Shown here one piece after another: positions 46,126 to 55,549 of a DNA stretch of 64,000 bases. This stretch comes from Butyrivibrio sp. WCD3002 (GTDB lineage: Bacteria; Bacillota; Clostridia; Lachnospirales; Lachnospiraceae), in assembly GCF_000424265.1 (NCBI RefSeq), contig NZ_AUJO01000012.1, positions 1-64,000 on the forward strand, written 5' to 3'. The position numbers and the translations under genes are program-made. The number at the start of each line of letters is the position of its first letter. The stretch's first letter is position 1. The notes beneath the pieces are model-generated. The model searched no databases, had not been told where the DNA came from, and saw nothing but the letters and a program-made list of their open reading frames with translations.

Positions 46126-46866
46126 TCAGCTTTTCTTACCATAGTAGTAGGAATCACTACTATAATATTTTCCATAGTGACCATAGTATCTTCCGCCGTA
46201 CTTCTTGTAGTAGTAGCCACCCTTTGAGCCCTCTACACGGTTTAGAATGATACCAAGAAGCGGGCAACCCGCTCTTTCAAGCTGCATAACAGAATGCTTT
46301 ACCATGCCCTTGGATGTAACACCACCTCTAACTACAAGGATGGCTCCATCACACAGTGAACCAATTCTCTCACCATCTGATACCAGATCAAGCGGCGGAG
46401 CATCTATAAAGGTATATCTGTAATTCTCACCGGCATAGTCCAGCAGATCTTCGAATCTCTGATTCTCAAGAAGCATTGAGGGGTTAATAACATTATCCAC
46501 ATTGGGAAGAATATCCCCAGCTTCTATATCGGTATTGAATATTGAATCCTTTATAGGAACATCGTTAGCCAAAACATAACTAGTTCCTTCAATTTTACCA
46601 CCATTTTCTAAACTCATGCCATATTTTTCTGTCATGATTGATTTTCTGAGGTCGACGTCTATCAGAAGACTCTTATAACCTGTCTCAGCCATCTGTCTCC
46701 AGAGCTGCATGGCAATAAAACTTTTACCTTCATTAGGTGTTGTTGACACCACCATTATTTTTCTAACATCCTTCCCCAGGAAGCTGATGTTAATTCTCAG
46801 TCTGTTAAAAGCCTCTTCAACAGCATAGGGAAGATCTGGATTATTCTTTATTATGATCTTATTCAT
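46126..46866 (-). CDS. BY-kinase (CpsD-type), module B
   Basis: A 246-residue bacterial tyrosine kinase. Walker A is STTPNEGKSF (about 41-50), Walker A' LLIDVDLRKS (about 68-77) and Walker B YTFIDAPPLD (about 149-158). The C-terminal 30 residues hold about twelve tyrosines in YYY, YYGHYGKYY and SYYYGKKS, and the protein ends there, as usual for the family. The start overlaps the CpsC stop by four bases (ATGA). Kinase counterpart of the one at 4005-4859. Confidence 0.9.
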   Translation of the reverse strand: MNKIIIKNNPDLPYAVEEAFNRLRINISFLGKDVRKIMVVSTTPNEGKSFIAMQLWRQMAETGYKSLLIDVDLRKSIMTEKYGMSLENGGKIEGTSYVLANDVPIKDSIFNTDIEAGDILPNVDNVINPSMLLENQRFEDLLDYAGENYRYTFIDAPPLDLVSDGERIGSLCDGAILVVRGGVTSKGMVKHSVMQLERAGCPLLGIILNRVEGSKGGYYYKKYGGRYYGHYGKYYSSDSYYYGKKS

Positions 46867-47696
46867 TTCTTTTTCTTATGCCTCTTCCTGGATTTTCTGT
46901 CTATTATTTTAGCAAGTCCTTTCTTATTGTCACGGTCATGCTCCAAGAACTCTGAAAGGATTCCTATATCACTCTCCGGAATAGTAGTCAGAGGCATTAC
47001 TCCGAACATCTTCTCCACATCCTCAGCTGAATTGAAGGTGTCATCCATTACAAACATTGCTGTAAGAATAGAAACTATTACCACAAGTCCCACAAGCGCA
47101 CCAATAATTATGTTCTTGGAATAGCTTGGTGAACTTCTGTGTATCGGCACAATCGCAGGCTCAATGATATGAGGCTTTGATGTATCCATAAGCTTTGGAA
47201 CCTGTGATTCAGCGTCCTTCGCGAGAGCATTGGCTATCTCTGCCGCTTCCTCCGGACTGGTGCTGGTAACCTTAATTGTAAGAATACGAGTGTTGTTTAC
47301 TACTGATATAGATGTCATACCAAGGAGCTGCTCGTAAGTATAAGGAAGATCCAGTTCCTTGATTACATCCTCGAATATAGGTCTTATCTTAACGACCTCC
47401 TGGTAGTCCGCCGACAGGCTGGTACCAAGGTTAAGGTCTGTGAGATTTACAAGTGTATCACTTGAAGCTGATACCATGTACAGCTTCGCTGATGCTGAAT
47501 ACTTGGGTGTGATTAAAAATACAGTTATAAGTCCTGATATAATAGCACCTGCTATGAAGAATAATACTATCCATCTAAGCTTTGCCTGCAGGTAGAAAAA
47601 GAGATCTACAAGATCAATCTCCATTTCACCGTTCTGGTTCTGATCGTCATTTAATATTGTATCGGTGAACTGCTTCGCCGTTTGTTTCTTATCCAT
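46863..47696 (-). CDS. CpsC/Wzz-type chain-length regulator, module B
   Basis: A 277-residue membrane protein with a 35-residue polar N-terminal extension, transmembrane helices at about 42-63 and 193-214, an extracytoplasmic domain between them, and a long Lys/Arg-rich cytoplasmic tail. Partner and activator of the downstream BY-kinase, controlling polymer length. GGGG precedes the ATG. Confidence 0.88.
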   Translation of the reverse strand: MDKKQTAKQFTDTILNDDQNQNGEMEIDLVDLFFYLQAKLRWIVLFFIAGAIISGLITVFLITPKYSASAKLYMVSASSDTLVNLTDLNLGTSLSADYQEVVKIRPIFEDVIKELDLPYTYEQLLGMTSISVVNNTRILTIKVTSTSPEEAAEIANALAKDAESQVPKLMDTSKPHIIEPAIVPIHRSSPSYSKNIIIGALVGLVVIVSILTAMFVMDDTFNSAEDVEKMFGVMPLTTIPESDIGILSEFLEHDRDNKKGLAKIIDRKSRKRHKKKK

Positions 47697-47716
47697 AGTA
47701 ATCCCCGTGCTCTGTT

Positions 47717-48790
47717 TTATTCCTCATTCTCTTCCTCCAAACTAAGCGTCTTTACTTTTTCAATGTCATAAAGCTTCGTCATAATTTCCAGAAAAGAGTT
47801 GTAATCTATATAAAATTCCTGATGTTCAATATTATCATCAAGGAGCTTACCAAGCTTATGGGCACCTTCAAATCTCTGTACCCCAAGATTCTCTCCCTGA
47901 CTTATTCTGTTCAGGATTTTTGAGATATCGTTGCCTGTAAGGTCAGTATTTGCATACTCTTTCATATCCTTATAGGCGGTATTGGGAAAGTTGGCATTTT
48001 CCTTGGTCTTCTCAATTATCTTGTGAAGATAGGCATCCATATATTGCTTCTGCCTGTTCATACGGTTCTCATTTGATCCGTCTGCCACGCTCATTCTGGC
48101 TCTCAGAAAGGCGTATGCCTGATCATCACTAAGTGTGATGGTCTCTCCCTTTATTAATGAAGGATCAGCTTCTGTCAGGTCGTCCTCTATGGTGACCGTA
48201 ACCCCATCAACTATATGGTTGAGTCTGGGTATCTGATCCATATTAACCTCGTAATAACCCTCGATTGGAACTCCTCCAAGGAGGCTCGATACAGTATTAA
48301 CTGTATTCTCATTACTCTGCTCGCTATTTCCGCCATACCAGTGAGCTGTACATATCTGCATCTCTGATGATGCGTAAGCGGATCCGTCCTCATTCATCAT
48401 GGGAACGTCTGTAACTGTGTCTCTGTCTATCTGAAGAAATGCATAATTATTATCAAGTCTGTTCAGAACCAACAACACAAGGTAATCAGCCATCTGGCCT
48501 CTGTATTTTCCGTCATCTTCCGAGTTGCCACTTGCATCTGTTCCTATTATAAGGTAGTTTTTAACATCAGTATTATACCTGTATACTGTATCTCCGATAA
48601 GCAATTCATCCTCGGCGAGTTCATACTCATCGTACTCATCATCCGAGTCATCGTCGGCCTCAGCTCGCTCCGCATAGGCTTTTTGCTCCATACGCTTTTC
48701 CACAAGCGATATTCCGAAGAAAAGAATCGCAACCGCTAAAGCAGCACCTATAAGAGTAAGGACAACTTTTGCTTTCTCAAATCTCTTCAT
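47717..48790 (-). CDS. LCP family protein, module B
   Basis: A 357-residue membrane protein with one N-terminal helix (about 8-29), an acidic linker and an LCP domain (about 75-300). IDRDT is closer to the usual PRDT than the module A protein, but the RSD motif reads MAD. Expected to attach the polymer to the cell wall. It overlaps the end of the phosphatase gene by 14 bases. Gene order differs from module A, where LCP follows the kinase. Confidence 0.85.
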   Translation of the reverse strand: MKRFEKAKVVLTLIGAALAVAILFFGISLVEKRMEQKAYAERAEADDDSDDEYDEYELAEDELLIGDTVYRYNTDVKNYLIIGTDASGNSEDDGKYRGQMADYLVLLVLNRLDNNYAFLQIDRDTVTDVPMMNEDGSAYASSEMQICTAHWYGGNSEQSNENTVNTVSSLLGGVPIEGYYEVNMDQIPRLNHIVDGVTVTIEDDLTEADPSLIKGETITLSDDQAYAFLRARMSVADGSNENRMNRQKQYMDAYLHKIIEKTKENANFPNTAYKDMKEYANTDLTGNDISKILNRISQGENLGVQRFEGAHKLGKLLDDNIEHQEFYIDYNSFLEIMTKLYDIEKVKTLSLEEENEE

Positions 48791-49487
48791 TTTCCCATAT
48801 TAGCTTTCCACGTTTATCAATGTTCTCTAGCACTGAAGCACCAAGCTTTTTCTCAATAACAGCCCGTCCTTCCGTCAGGTTTGGAACCCTGCTAGTGATA
48901 TTGTGACAATCGGTACCAAGTATAATCCCATGCCCCTCTTTGATAAACCTGATATCAAATCTCCTGCTCTTCCAACTCAGGAAGCTCCCGGTATTGATCT
49001 GCGGGATAACAGGAAGGTCCAATATATCACTCCAAACAGCTTTATCTTTTTGAAACTGATAAAACCTCTCGATGTGCGCAAGTATGACTCTGAGCTTCTG
49101 CTTCTCTATGATGTCCTTCACGTCGCGGTAAATGGAACTTGTCCACTGAGCAAATGGCATCTCCAACAGTATGTAGTCCGTACCCTCCATACACAGACGC
49201 GGTAATATATCCGCCTTGCCCATTCCGGGAAAGTAGTAGACTTCAGCGCCAAGCTTAAATTCAAGCCCGTCTGTAAGATCGGCACAATTCTCCTTCACGC
49301 TCTCGTACGCTTTATCGCGCTTTTCAAGAAAATGCTGCGCATTTTCATTCTGAGCGTAAAAATGAGGCGTAAACACTATTTTGTCTATGCCTTGTTGCCT
49401 CTCCCGCTGTATCAATTCTTTTGTCATATCAAGGTTGCGACTGCCATCATCAATCCCCGGCAGTATATGTGTGTGAAAATCAATCAT
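48777..49487 (-). CDS. CpsB/YwqE-type PHP tyrosine phosphatase, module B
   Basis: A 236-residue PHP-domain phosphatase. The N-terminal MIDFHTHILPGIDDGS gives the HxH metal ligands; VFTPHF, LAHIERF and GTDCHN supply others. It should dephosphorylate the module B kinase. First gene of module B, behind a good promoter. Confidence 0.9.
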   Translation of the reverse strand: MIDFHTHILPGIDDGSRNLDMTKELIQRERQQGIDKIVFTPHFYAQNENAQHFLEKRDKAYESVKENCADLTDGLEFKLGAEVYYFPGMGKADILPRLCMEGTDYILLEMPFAQWTSSIYRDVKDIIEKQKLRVILAHIERFYQFQKDKAVWSDILDLPVIPQINTGSFLSWKSRRFDIRFIKEGHGIILGTDCHNITSRVPNLTEGRAVIEKKLGASVLENIDKRGKLIWENEEI

Positions 49488-49538
49488 GTTCTCTCTTGCT
49501 GTTAATTAGCTTTACCCATATGCACACCTAGCAGTCAA

Positions 49539-49567
49539 AGTATACATTAACCACTTTTCAATTTCAA
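49539..49567 (-). promoter_or_regulatory. Module B promoter
   Basis: On the minus strand, TTGAAA (49562-49567), a 17-base spacer and TATACT (49539-49544), each five of six to consensus, about 50 bases before the phosphatase start. Confidence 0.65.
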
Positions 49568-49611
49568 GTGTAAATTTTTATTTTTTTTTAAGATTGAATT
49601 AAATCTGCTTT

Positions 49612-50574
49612 TTATATTATGTCTTTCCCGTGTTCCCTGGCAAGAATGTAAATTCTTTCGCTTTCATCCGTAGGCTGTGAGTGAGTTTCCGCGTCTATGG
49701 CTGTGATAAACTCCATTCCTGACTGTTCTATGAAGCCCTTCATTTCATTAAGAGTATAACCTCTTTGAAGGTGGGTTTCGATTGAACGTTCAAATAATTC
49801 CGTCATATCGTCAGCCCGCTTTCTCACAAAAAGGGTGAGATCATATTCGTTGATATTAGTGTCGACGTCGAAGAAGTTTTCCCAGATAAAACTGCAGTCT
49901 TCGCGGTTCTCGGCTATAGTCACATCGCCTATGACGTCCCTGTACTTGTGAAGTGTGTTGAAGTCAAAGAGGAAAAGTCCGCCTGGATAGAGGTAGTTGT
50001 TAACCTTGGTGAAAGCTTTTCTTATCTGTTCATCTTCTATTAGATAGTTAATGCTGTCGCAGACGCTGACGATGGTGCCAGCGGTGCAGAAAAGATCCAG
50101 CTCGCACATGTCCTGTTCAAGGTACATGATATCAAGACCTGCTTCTTCCATTTTCCTGCGGGCTTTGCCCAGCATGTCCCCCGAGTTGTCTATGCCCATC
50201 ATGTCATAGCCGAGGTTCGCCATCTCCTGGGTAAAGCTTCCTGTTCCGCAGCCAAGCTCCACCACCAGATTCTTCTCCTGAAGAAGGAGGTCTTCTTCGG
50301 AGTTTTCTGCGTCATTCTCTTCCTGCTCATATTCGTATGTTGCGGGGATATCTCCCTCAGCGATTTCAGACTCTTCAATCTGATATTCGTTTACGCCGTT
50401 AGTTTCGTCTGTGCTTATCTGTTCTGACTCACTTTGGCTTTTCTGTATTTTCTTACAAGGCGCAGAAATCCCATATTGCGAAATGAGCTGTGATATATAC
50501 ACAGCCCAGTCGTGATATGGGGTCTCATCCATAAATTCATCATATACTTTTGCAAAATCGGTATAGGCTTCCAT
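49612..50574 (-). CDS. Class I SAM methyltransferase with acidic insert
   Basis: A 320-residue protein. The N-terminus (YTDFAKVYDEFMDETPYHDW) and motif I (VVELGCGTG, 104-112) fit a common family of small-molecule methyltransferases. Between them, residues about 40-98 are a Glu/Ser-rich, low-complexity insert not expected in the family. Substrate unknown. GGAG precedes the ATG. Confidence 0.85.
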   Translation of the reverse strand: MEAYTDFAKVYDEFMDETPYHDWAVYISQLISQYGISAPCKKIQKSQSESEQISTDETNGVNEYQIEESEIAEGDIPATYEYEQEENDAENSEEDLLLQEKNLVVELGCGTGSFTQEMANLGYDMMGIDNSGDMLGKARRKMEEAGLDIMYLEQDMCELDLFCTAGTIVSVCDSINYLIEDEQIRKAFTKVNNYLYPGGLFLFDFNTLHKYRDVIGDVTIAENREDCSFIWENFFDVDTNINEYDLTLFVRKRADDMTELFERSIETHLQRGYTLNEMKGFIEQSGMEFITAIDAETHSQPTDESERIYILAREHGKDII

Positions 50575-50597
50575 AATCAGCTCCTATGTGATCCGTA

Positions 50598-51092
50598 TCA
50601 GCCGGCAATTCCTGTGATGGCGCTTACGCCAAGGAAGCTTACGATACCCATGATAGTGCCTGCAAGAGCGATTCCGCCAATTACTGCAAGAACGCTCTTC
50701 TTAAAATCCATATCAAGGATGGAAGCAGCCAGTGTGCCTGTCCATGCACCTGTTCCCGGTACAGGAATTCCTACGAATAAAAGGAGTGCCCAGTAGAGTC
50801 CCTTTCCTGCCTTCTCCTGAAGCTTAACTCCGCCCTTTTCACCCTTCTCGAGACAGAAGGAGAAGAACTTTCCGATTACAGGCTTATCCTTGCCCCACTC
50901 AAGTACGGTTCTTGCGAAGAAGAATATAAAGGGCATAGGGATCATATTGCCGATTGCGATAACTATATAAGCAAGCAGCAGATTAAAAGCTGGATCTGCA
51001 GCGTTTATACCGTGTGCCACGGGAATAGCTCCTCTGAGCTCTACAAGGGGAACCATTGACAGGAAAAATATGTATAGATATTTCTTTAACAT
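50598..51092 (-). CDS. Small multi-drug export family protein (COG2426-like)
   Basis: A 164-residue membrane protein with four or five hydrophobic segments and the PLVELRGAIPVA motif near the N-terminus typical of the Sm_multidrug_ex family. Real substrate unknown; the family name is historical. A pair of direct repeats lies in its upstream region. Confidence 0.8.
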   Translation of the reverse strand: MLKKYLYIFFLSMVPLVELRGAIPVAHGINAADPAFNLLLAYIVIAIGNMIPMPFIFFFARTVLEWGKDKPVIGKFFSFCLEKGEKGGVKLQEKAGKGLYWALLLFVGIPVPGTGAWTGTLAASILDMDFKKSVLAVIGGIALAGTIMGIVSFLGVSAITGIAG

Positions 51093-51111
51093 TTCAAAAC
51101 AGCCTTTCTGT

Positions 51112-51188
51112 TAATTCAAAACCCGGTTTTGTTTCCGGATAGTCTACTTGATAATTCAAGAATCCGATTTTCTTTTCCGGATAGTCTA
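51112..51188. repeat. Two 35-37 bp direct repeats
   Basis: Imperfect tandem copies at 51112-51146 and 51152-51188 share the exact 15-mer TTTCCGGATAGTCTA (51132-51146 and 51174-51188, 42 bases apart). The CTTGATAATTCAAG palindrome (51147-51160) lies at their junction. A further AAATTCTAA/TTAGAATTT inverted repeat (51203-51211 with 51240-51248) lies between them and hisC. Confidence 0.7.
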
Positions 51189-51253
51189 AACATTCCAAGG
51201 CTAAATTCTAACAGAATGCAAGCTTATCAGCAAGGCTTTTTAGAATTTACATA

Positions 51254-52315
51254 TTAATTGACAATTTCACCCAGTGCCTCGATAAGCTTATCCATCTCCT
51301 CATCGGTGCCGATGCTGATTCTGAGGTAATCGTTTATTCTGTCAGCATTCCAGTGGCGGACAAATATACCTCTCTTTTTAAGCTCTTCGAAGATATCATT
51401 GCCGGACATGGTGCCATGTTTTGCGAAGATAAAGTTGCTCATGGAGTCAGGGAATGTGAAGCCCAGCTCTGTGAGTTGCTTTTTAACACGCTCTCTTGTG
51501 GCTATGATCTTTGCGCAGGTATCTTTAAAATACTTATCATCCTCAACTGCTGCCACTCCAAGCTCTAATGTGGGCCTATTCATTGTGTATGAGTTGAAGG
51601 AGAACTTTACATCTCTCAGGTACCCGATGAGTTTCTTTGAACCAAAAGCAAAGCCTATGCGCATTCCTGCCATAGCTCTTGATTTTGAGAAGGTCTGAAC
51701 CACCAGAAGGTTGTCATATTTTTCAATAAGAGGAAGTGCACTCTCACCGCCAAAATCAATATATGCCTCATCCACGATTACTACAGAATCAGGGTTAGCC
51801 GCAATTACCTTCTCGATTTTAGATACCGGCTCAAAGATTCCGACAGGTGCGTTAGGATTTGCAATTATGATACCGCTGTTGGGATTCTTTTCCGGCATGT
51901 AATCATCAAAATCTATGGTGAAGTCATCGCGAAGCGGGATCTTTTTATAAGGAACCCTGTACAGCTCCGCCCACACATCATAGAAAGAATAGGTTATATC
52001 AGGAAAAAGTATGGGCTTATCTGAATTAAAAAATGTAAGATAAGCCATTGAAAGTACGTCATCGGATCCAACGCCAACAAAGATCTGGTCTGCCGGAACA
52101 TTATAGTACTTTGAAAGGGCGTCCACAAGGGATGATGCCTCGGGATCGGGGTAGAGACGCAGATCCTCATACTTCATGTTTTCAATAAGCTCTGTTACTT
52201 TTGGTGCCGGGGGATAGGGACATTCATTTGTATTGATCTTGATGATGTTTCTGTCCTTTGGCTGCTCTCCCGGAACGTATGGTGTTACCGTCCTGACAAA
52301 CTTTTCATAACTCAT
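51254..52315 (-). CDS. hisC: Histidinol-phosphate aminotransferase
   Basis: A 353-residue PLP enzyme of fold type I. The PLP lysine is in TFSKSRAMAGMRIG (about 222), and NPNAPVG and VDEAYIDF are the conserved cofactor-binding stretches. It may also act on aromatic amino acids. No other his genes lie nearby. Start at 52315 with GAGGAG six bases upstream. Confidence 0.92.
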   Translation of the reverse strand: MSYEKFVRTVTPYVPGEQPKDRNIIKINTNECPYPPAPKVTELIENMKYEDLRLYPDPEASSLVDALSKYYNVPADQIFVGVGSDDVLSMAYLTFFNSDKPILFPDITYSFYDVWAELYRVPYKKIPLRDDFTIDFDDYMPEKNPNSGIIIANPNAPVGIFEPVSKIEKVIAANPDSVVIVDEAYIDFGGESALPLIEKYDNLLVVQTFSKSRAMAGMRIGFAFGSKKLIGYLRDVKFSFNSYTMNRPTLELGVAAVEDDKYFKDTCAKIIATRERVKKQLTELGFTFPDSMSNFIFAKHGTMSGNDIFEELKKRGIFVRHWNADRINDYLRISIGTDEEMDKLIEALGEIVN

Positions 52316-52413
52316 AATGATCTCCTCTTTAAGTGATGCCCGGTGTATCAAAACGGGTCTTTTCCCTAAAATCGCCGCTTTTTCTGTAATCTATGCGGCG
52401 ATTTCCCAAACCG

Positions 52414-54120
52414 TTACGCGATATCCCAGAACATATAAACAAGCAGTGAACCTATAAGGCACGCCGCCATTGCTGTATTTACGATGAATTTAACCGCTTT
52501 GCGTGGTCCCTTCTTGCAAACTGTCTGTACATCCACAAATCCGATTGATGTGAAAACAAGGGATGCGGTCATGTATCTGAAGTCGCTGCTGCAGGTGTAT
52601 GGATATTTAAACACATACAAGCAAAAGCTTAGCAGCATAAATACGTAGGTTGTCCAGAGGAAAATACTTCTTTCCATGTGATTAAAAGCTTCTTCTGTAC
52701 TGATAACGCCCTTTGATCGCTCCTCATCTGTAGGATAAGGAAGAGAATATCTGATCTTTCTTGTTTCCTTTATGATTTTTTTCAGATAAACCCACAGGAA
52801 AACTACCGTAGTAGCAACCGCCACGATAATGGATGCCACATAAGCTATCTGCGCAACAGAGAGCAGATAGTCGTTCATGCCTGCAGGATAAGCCTCAGCA
52901 AAAAGTCCCGTCTGGAAAAGAATTACCCAGGTATTATGGCTTGCCTCAGCGCTGATCGGATGGAAAGGGAAAGCCACGTTCCAGTCTGAAAAAGCAGGTA
53001 TTCCGATAATCGACCATACGGAATAGGGGCCTGTGTACATAACCGACTCATTTGGAATGATAGCAGGTGAAGGTATTCCCGGCTTTTCTCCAAAGAGCAC
53101 CAGATTACGTACTATATAGGACAGTCCGATTGGCACGCATATTACTGCGAATACCACAAACTGCGTTATGATGTTTTTCCTGACTAAAAGGTTTCCATCC
53201 TTAAATGCATTAACAAGTACGATAAGGAAGATAACTGCAATTGAAAATGCACAGATTGCGGTATTTAGTTTGCTTATCATTCCAAAGCCCAGAGAAAGAG
53301 CAATCATAATGATGTTTTTGATGTTCTTTTCCCTGATCCATACAAGAGTGCGCCAGATGGTGCAAAGAAGAAGGAGCAGCGCTAAGATGTCGTTATTTAC
53401 TGAGCCTGCAAGCACCATCATTCTGGGATGAAACGCAAAAAGCATCATTCCGGGAATGACGAATTTTTCATTTATATCCGCTTCCTTAAGGATCTGCAGC
53501 ATTACAACCATGCAAAGTCCCGAATAGATAAGTGTGGGAATCTGCAGATTTTCAAAAGCAAGCTCCTCTGCAACTCCAAGGAATCTCTGAATTGTCAGCC
53601 ACAGCGCTTCGATTATATGATGAAGCGGCGGATGGTAATATCCGAAGTACTCATAAGGATCCATGGTTGGCAGATGGAAAAATTTATAGATGTACTCGAT
53701 GTATCCGATATGTCCATTGTTAATCTGCTCTGTCCCAAAGCCGGTGAAGGTTCCGCCGTCGTTCTGGAGAGTTGTGATATCAAAGAAAAGAACATATCCA
53801 ACACGCATCAGCATTCCGAGCCAGATAGTCCAAAGGATACCTCTCTCTGTAGTGAGATTCAGTGTCTTTGAAATGGTACCTTCCTTCTCCTCAGACTTGC
53901 GTCTGAATCTGATTTTCCCTGTAGCCTCGCAGTAAATGGCTGTAAGGCTCAAGAATCCCACAAGAAAAAGTATCATTATCTGAGGCTGTCTCGCAGCCAG
54001 GCCTCCTGCAATCGAAACCCAGTAATTGCCCTGCAAAATGGCTGTTATCAGAGCCATTACAAGTATCATTATTACCGACGCTCTTGTGGTCTTTTTATAA
54101 TCAATACACTGTTTCAACAT
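52414..54120 (-). CDS. GT-C type membrane glycosyltransferase (PMT/ArnT-like)
   Basis: A 568-residue protein with about eleven transmembrane segments, resembling the PMT/ArnT (GT39/83) superfamily of polyprenyl-phosphate-sugar transferases. An extracytoplasmic loop holds GYYHPPLHH (about 158-166), matching the HPP signature, and an acidic motif (NDGG) in the first loop may be the catalytic Asp. Acceptor unknown. It overlaps the 54101 propeller gene by 20 bases and is co-translated with it. Confidence 0.78.
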   Translation of the reverse strand: MLKQCIDYKKTTRASVIMILVMALITAILQGNYWVSIAGGLAARQPQIMILFLVGFLSLTAIYCEATGKIRFRRKSEEKEGTISKTLNLTTERGILWTIWLGMLMRVGYVLFFDITTLQNDGGTFTGFGTEQINNGHIGYIEYIYKFFHLPTMDPYEYFGYYHPPLHHIIEALWLTIQRFLGVAEELAFENLQIPTLIYSGLCMVVMLQILKEADINEKFVIPGMMLFAFHPRMMVLAGSVNNDILALLLLLCTIWRTLVWIREKNIKNIIMIALSLGFGMISKLNTAICAFSIAVIFLIVLVNAFKDGNLLVRKNIITQFVVFAVICVPIGLSYIVRNLVLFGEKPGIPSPAIIPNESVMYTGPYSVWSIIGIPAFSDWNVAFPFHPISAEASHNTWVILFQTGLFAEAYPAGMNDYLLSVAQIAYVASIIVAVATTVVFLWVYLKKIIKETRKIRYSLPYPTDEERSKGVISTEEAFNHMERSIFLWTTYVFMLLSFCLYVFKYPYTCSSDFRYMTASLVFTSIGFVDVQTVCKKGPRKAVKFIVNTAMAACLIGSLLVYMFWDIA

Positions 54121-55162
54121 CAGTTATTTCTCCGTTTTCATCTATACTGTAGCTCCAGATGGCATGGCCGGGAATCCGGTGCTCTGTCAGAAACCACTTA
54201 TCTCCTATTTTAAACATATTATAGGGTGTTCCGCCACCCACAAAATATTCAGAATAGATATCTTCATAGTCACCTGCGGCAAGTCCCTTAAGATCCTTTG
54301 TCCTTATCATGGTGGCTGCATCCTGACTTCCCACCACATCCGTAGATACCGTTATATAGTAATATGGCGCATCATATCTCATGGCCGCCATTCCGGCAAG
54401 GGAATCAGGGACGTTGTAGGTTTCTTTTATTTCCAGCGTCTTCTTATCACATCTGATAATTCCTGATGATGTGCCGTCTCCTCGAATTCCGGATACAAAA
54501 TAAATATCATTTCCTTCTATATAAAAGGACCTGATATAGGTTCCGCTAAGTGTCTCTATCGTTCTTACCTCTGTCAGGTACATTTTGGTATTGCCCTCTT
54601 CGTGCCTGAAAACGTACATCTCTCCTGACATGGAGCTCCAGGTGTAGAAGGCTTTTTCCGATTCATCATATACCGTGTAGTGAGGCCTGTTGCCTATTCC
54701 GGTAAAACGCTGTGTATATTTATAGCCGTTTTCTGAAGGCTCGTACACTCGGACTTCATTTTTCTCTGTATCATCTATCAATATGACCTGCCCATCTCCT
54801 GCCATGGTATGGGGCTGACTCAAGTCAGTTGCCAGGGCTTTCCAGCTAAGAAGGTCACTTCCAAGGCTATCACTGTAGATAATCTGGTTGTGGTAACAGT
54901 CAGCTATGAAATAGTCACTGCCTATCTGCCCTATGTATGTGGGCACGCTTAAGGAGTACTCTGTGTTTGCGACAGGTTCGGATTCTGTACTCTCAATATC
55001 TTCCGATTCCTTGATATATCCGTCCGATGCATGCCACTGGGCTACCGGTGTTTCCTGCACCTGCTCTTCAATTTGTCTATTGCCTGTGAATGTATAGATC
55101 AGTGCGCCTGCAATAACTATTCCCACGGCGCCAAGTATTATAGCTAAAGTTTTTCTGGTCAC
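54101..55162 (-). CDS. Membrane-anchored beta-propeller-like protein
   Basis: A 353-residue protein with an N-terminal helix (about 5-26), a Glu/Ser-rich linker and an extracytoplasmic domain of repeated beta-strand blades (for example SDYFIADCYHNQIIYS, FYIEGNDIYFVSGI), like NHL or quinoprotein propellers. The start appears to be GTG 55162 with a distant AAAGGA. It is tightly coupled to the GT-C gene, so it may act as its acceptor-binding or regulatory partner. Confidence 0.7.
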   Translation of the reverse strand: MTRKTLAIILGAVGIVIAGALIYTFTGNRQIEEQVQETPVAQWHASDGYIKESEDIESTESEPVANTEYSLSVPTYIGQIGSDYFIADCYHNQIIYSDSLGSDLLSWKALATDLSQPHTMAGDGQVILIDDTEKNEVRVYEPSENGYKYTQRFTGIGNRPHYTVYDESEKAFYTWSSMSGEMYVFRHEEGNTKMYLTEVRTIETLSGTYIRSFYIEGNDIYFVSGIRGDGTSSGIIRCDKKTLEIKETYNVPDSLAGMAAMRYDAPYYYITVSTDVVGSQDAATMIRTKDLKGLAAGDYEDIYSEYFVGGGTPYNMFKIGDKWFLTEHRIPGHAIWSYSIDENGEITDVETVY

Positions 55163-55447
55163 TTTTAACTAAAGTCCTTTCAAAGTCTGCTTGATGGTAA
55201 TTATATACTAGTATTCTGCTTCTGTCATTTATAGTCGCTGCTCTAATCGGAGAAATGTGCGGGTTTAGGTCGTGGGAATGTGAGGTTTTGGATCGGAGAA
55301 ATGTAAGATTTTCAACCGGCAAGAATATTAGTGTCGCGCTAGAAAAGTACGAGAATACAGCGCAATTCTTCTTTTCAAGCCATTTCGCGGTATTATGAGA
55401 CTGATATTCTCTAAATGAGAGCTTAAAGGATATTTACCCCAAGAGAA
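55163..55447. other. Long gap with degenerate triple repeat
   Basis: The 387-base space between the GT2 gene and the propeller gene carries no plausible gene. It includes three imperfect tandem copies (55244-55267, 55268-55289, 55290-55312) sharing GGAGAAATGT or GGGAATGT followed by a G/T-rich stretch. The rest (55313-55447) shows nothing I can name. Confidence 0.6.
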
Positions 55448-55477
55448 AACCCGCAGTTGCCATAGCATCTGCGGGTT
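55448..55477 (-). terminator. GT2 gene terminator
   Basis: A 9-bp stem (55448-55456 with 55469-55477) with a 12-base loop and TTCTCTT on the minus side, 72 bases after the stop. Confidence 0.65.
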
Positions 55478-55549
55478 ATAAGATCATCTTTATTACCGAT
55501 CGCCATAGACTTAATAGCAAAATAATCCATAAGAAAATGGAATGCTCTA

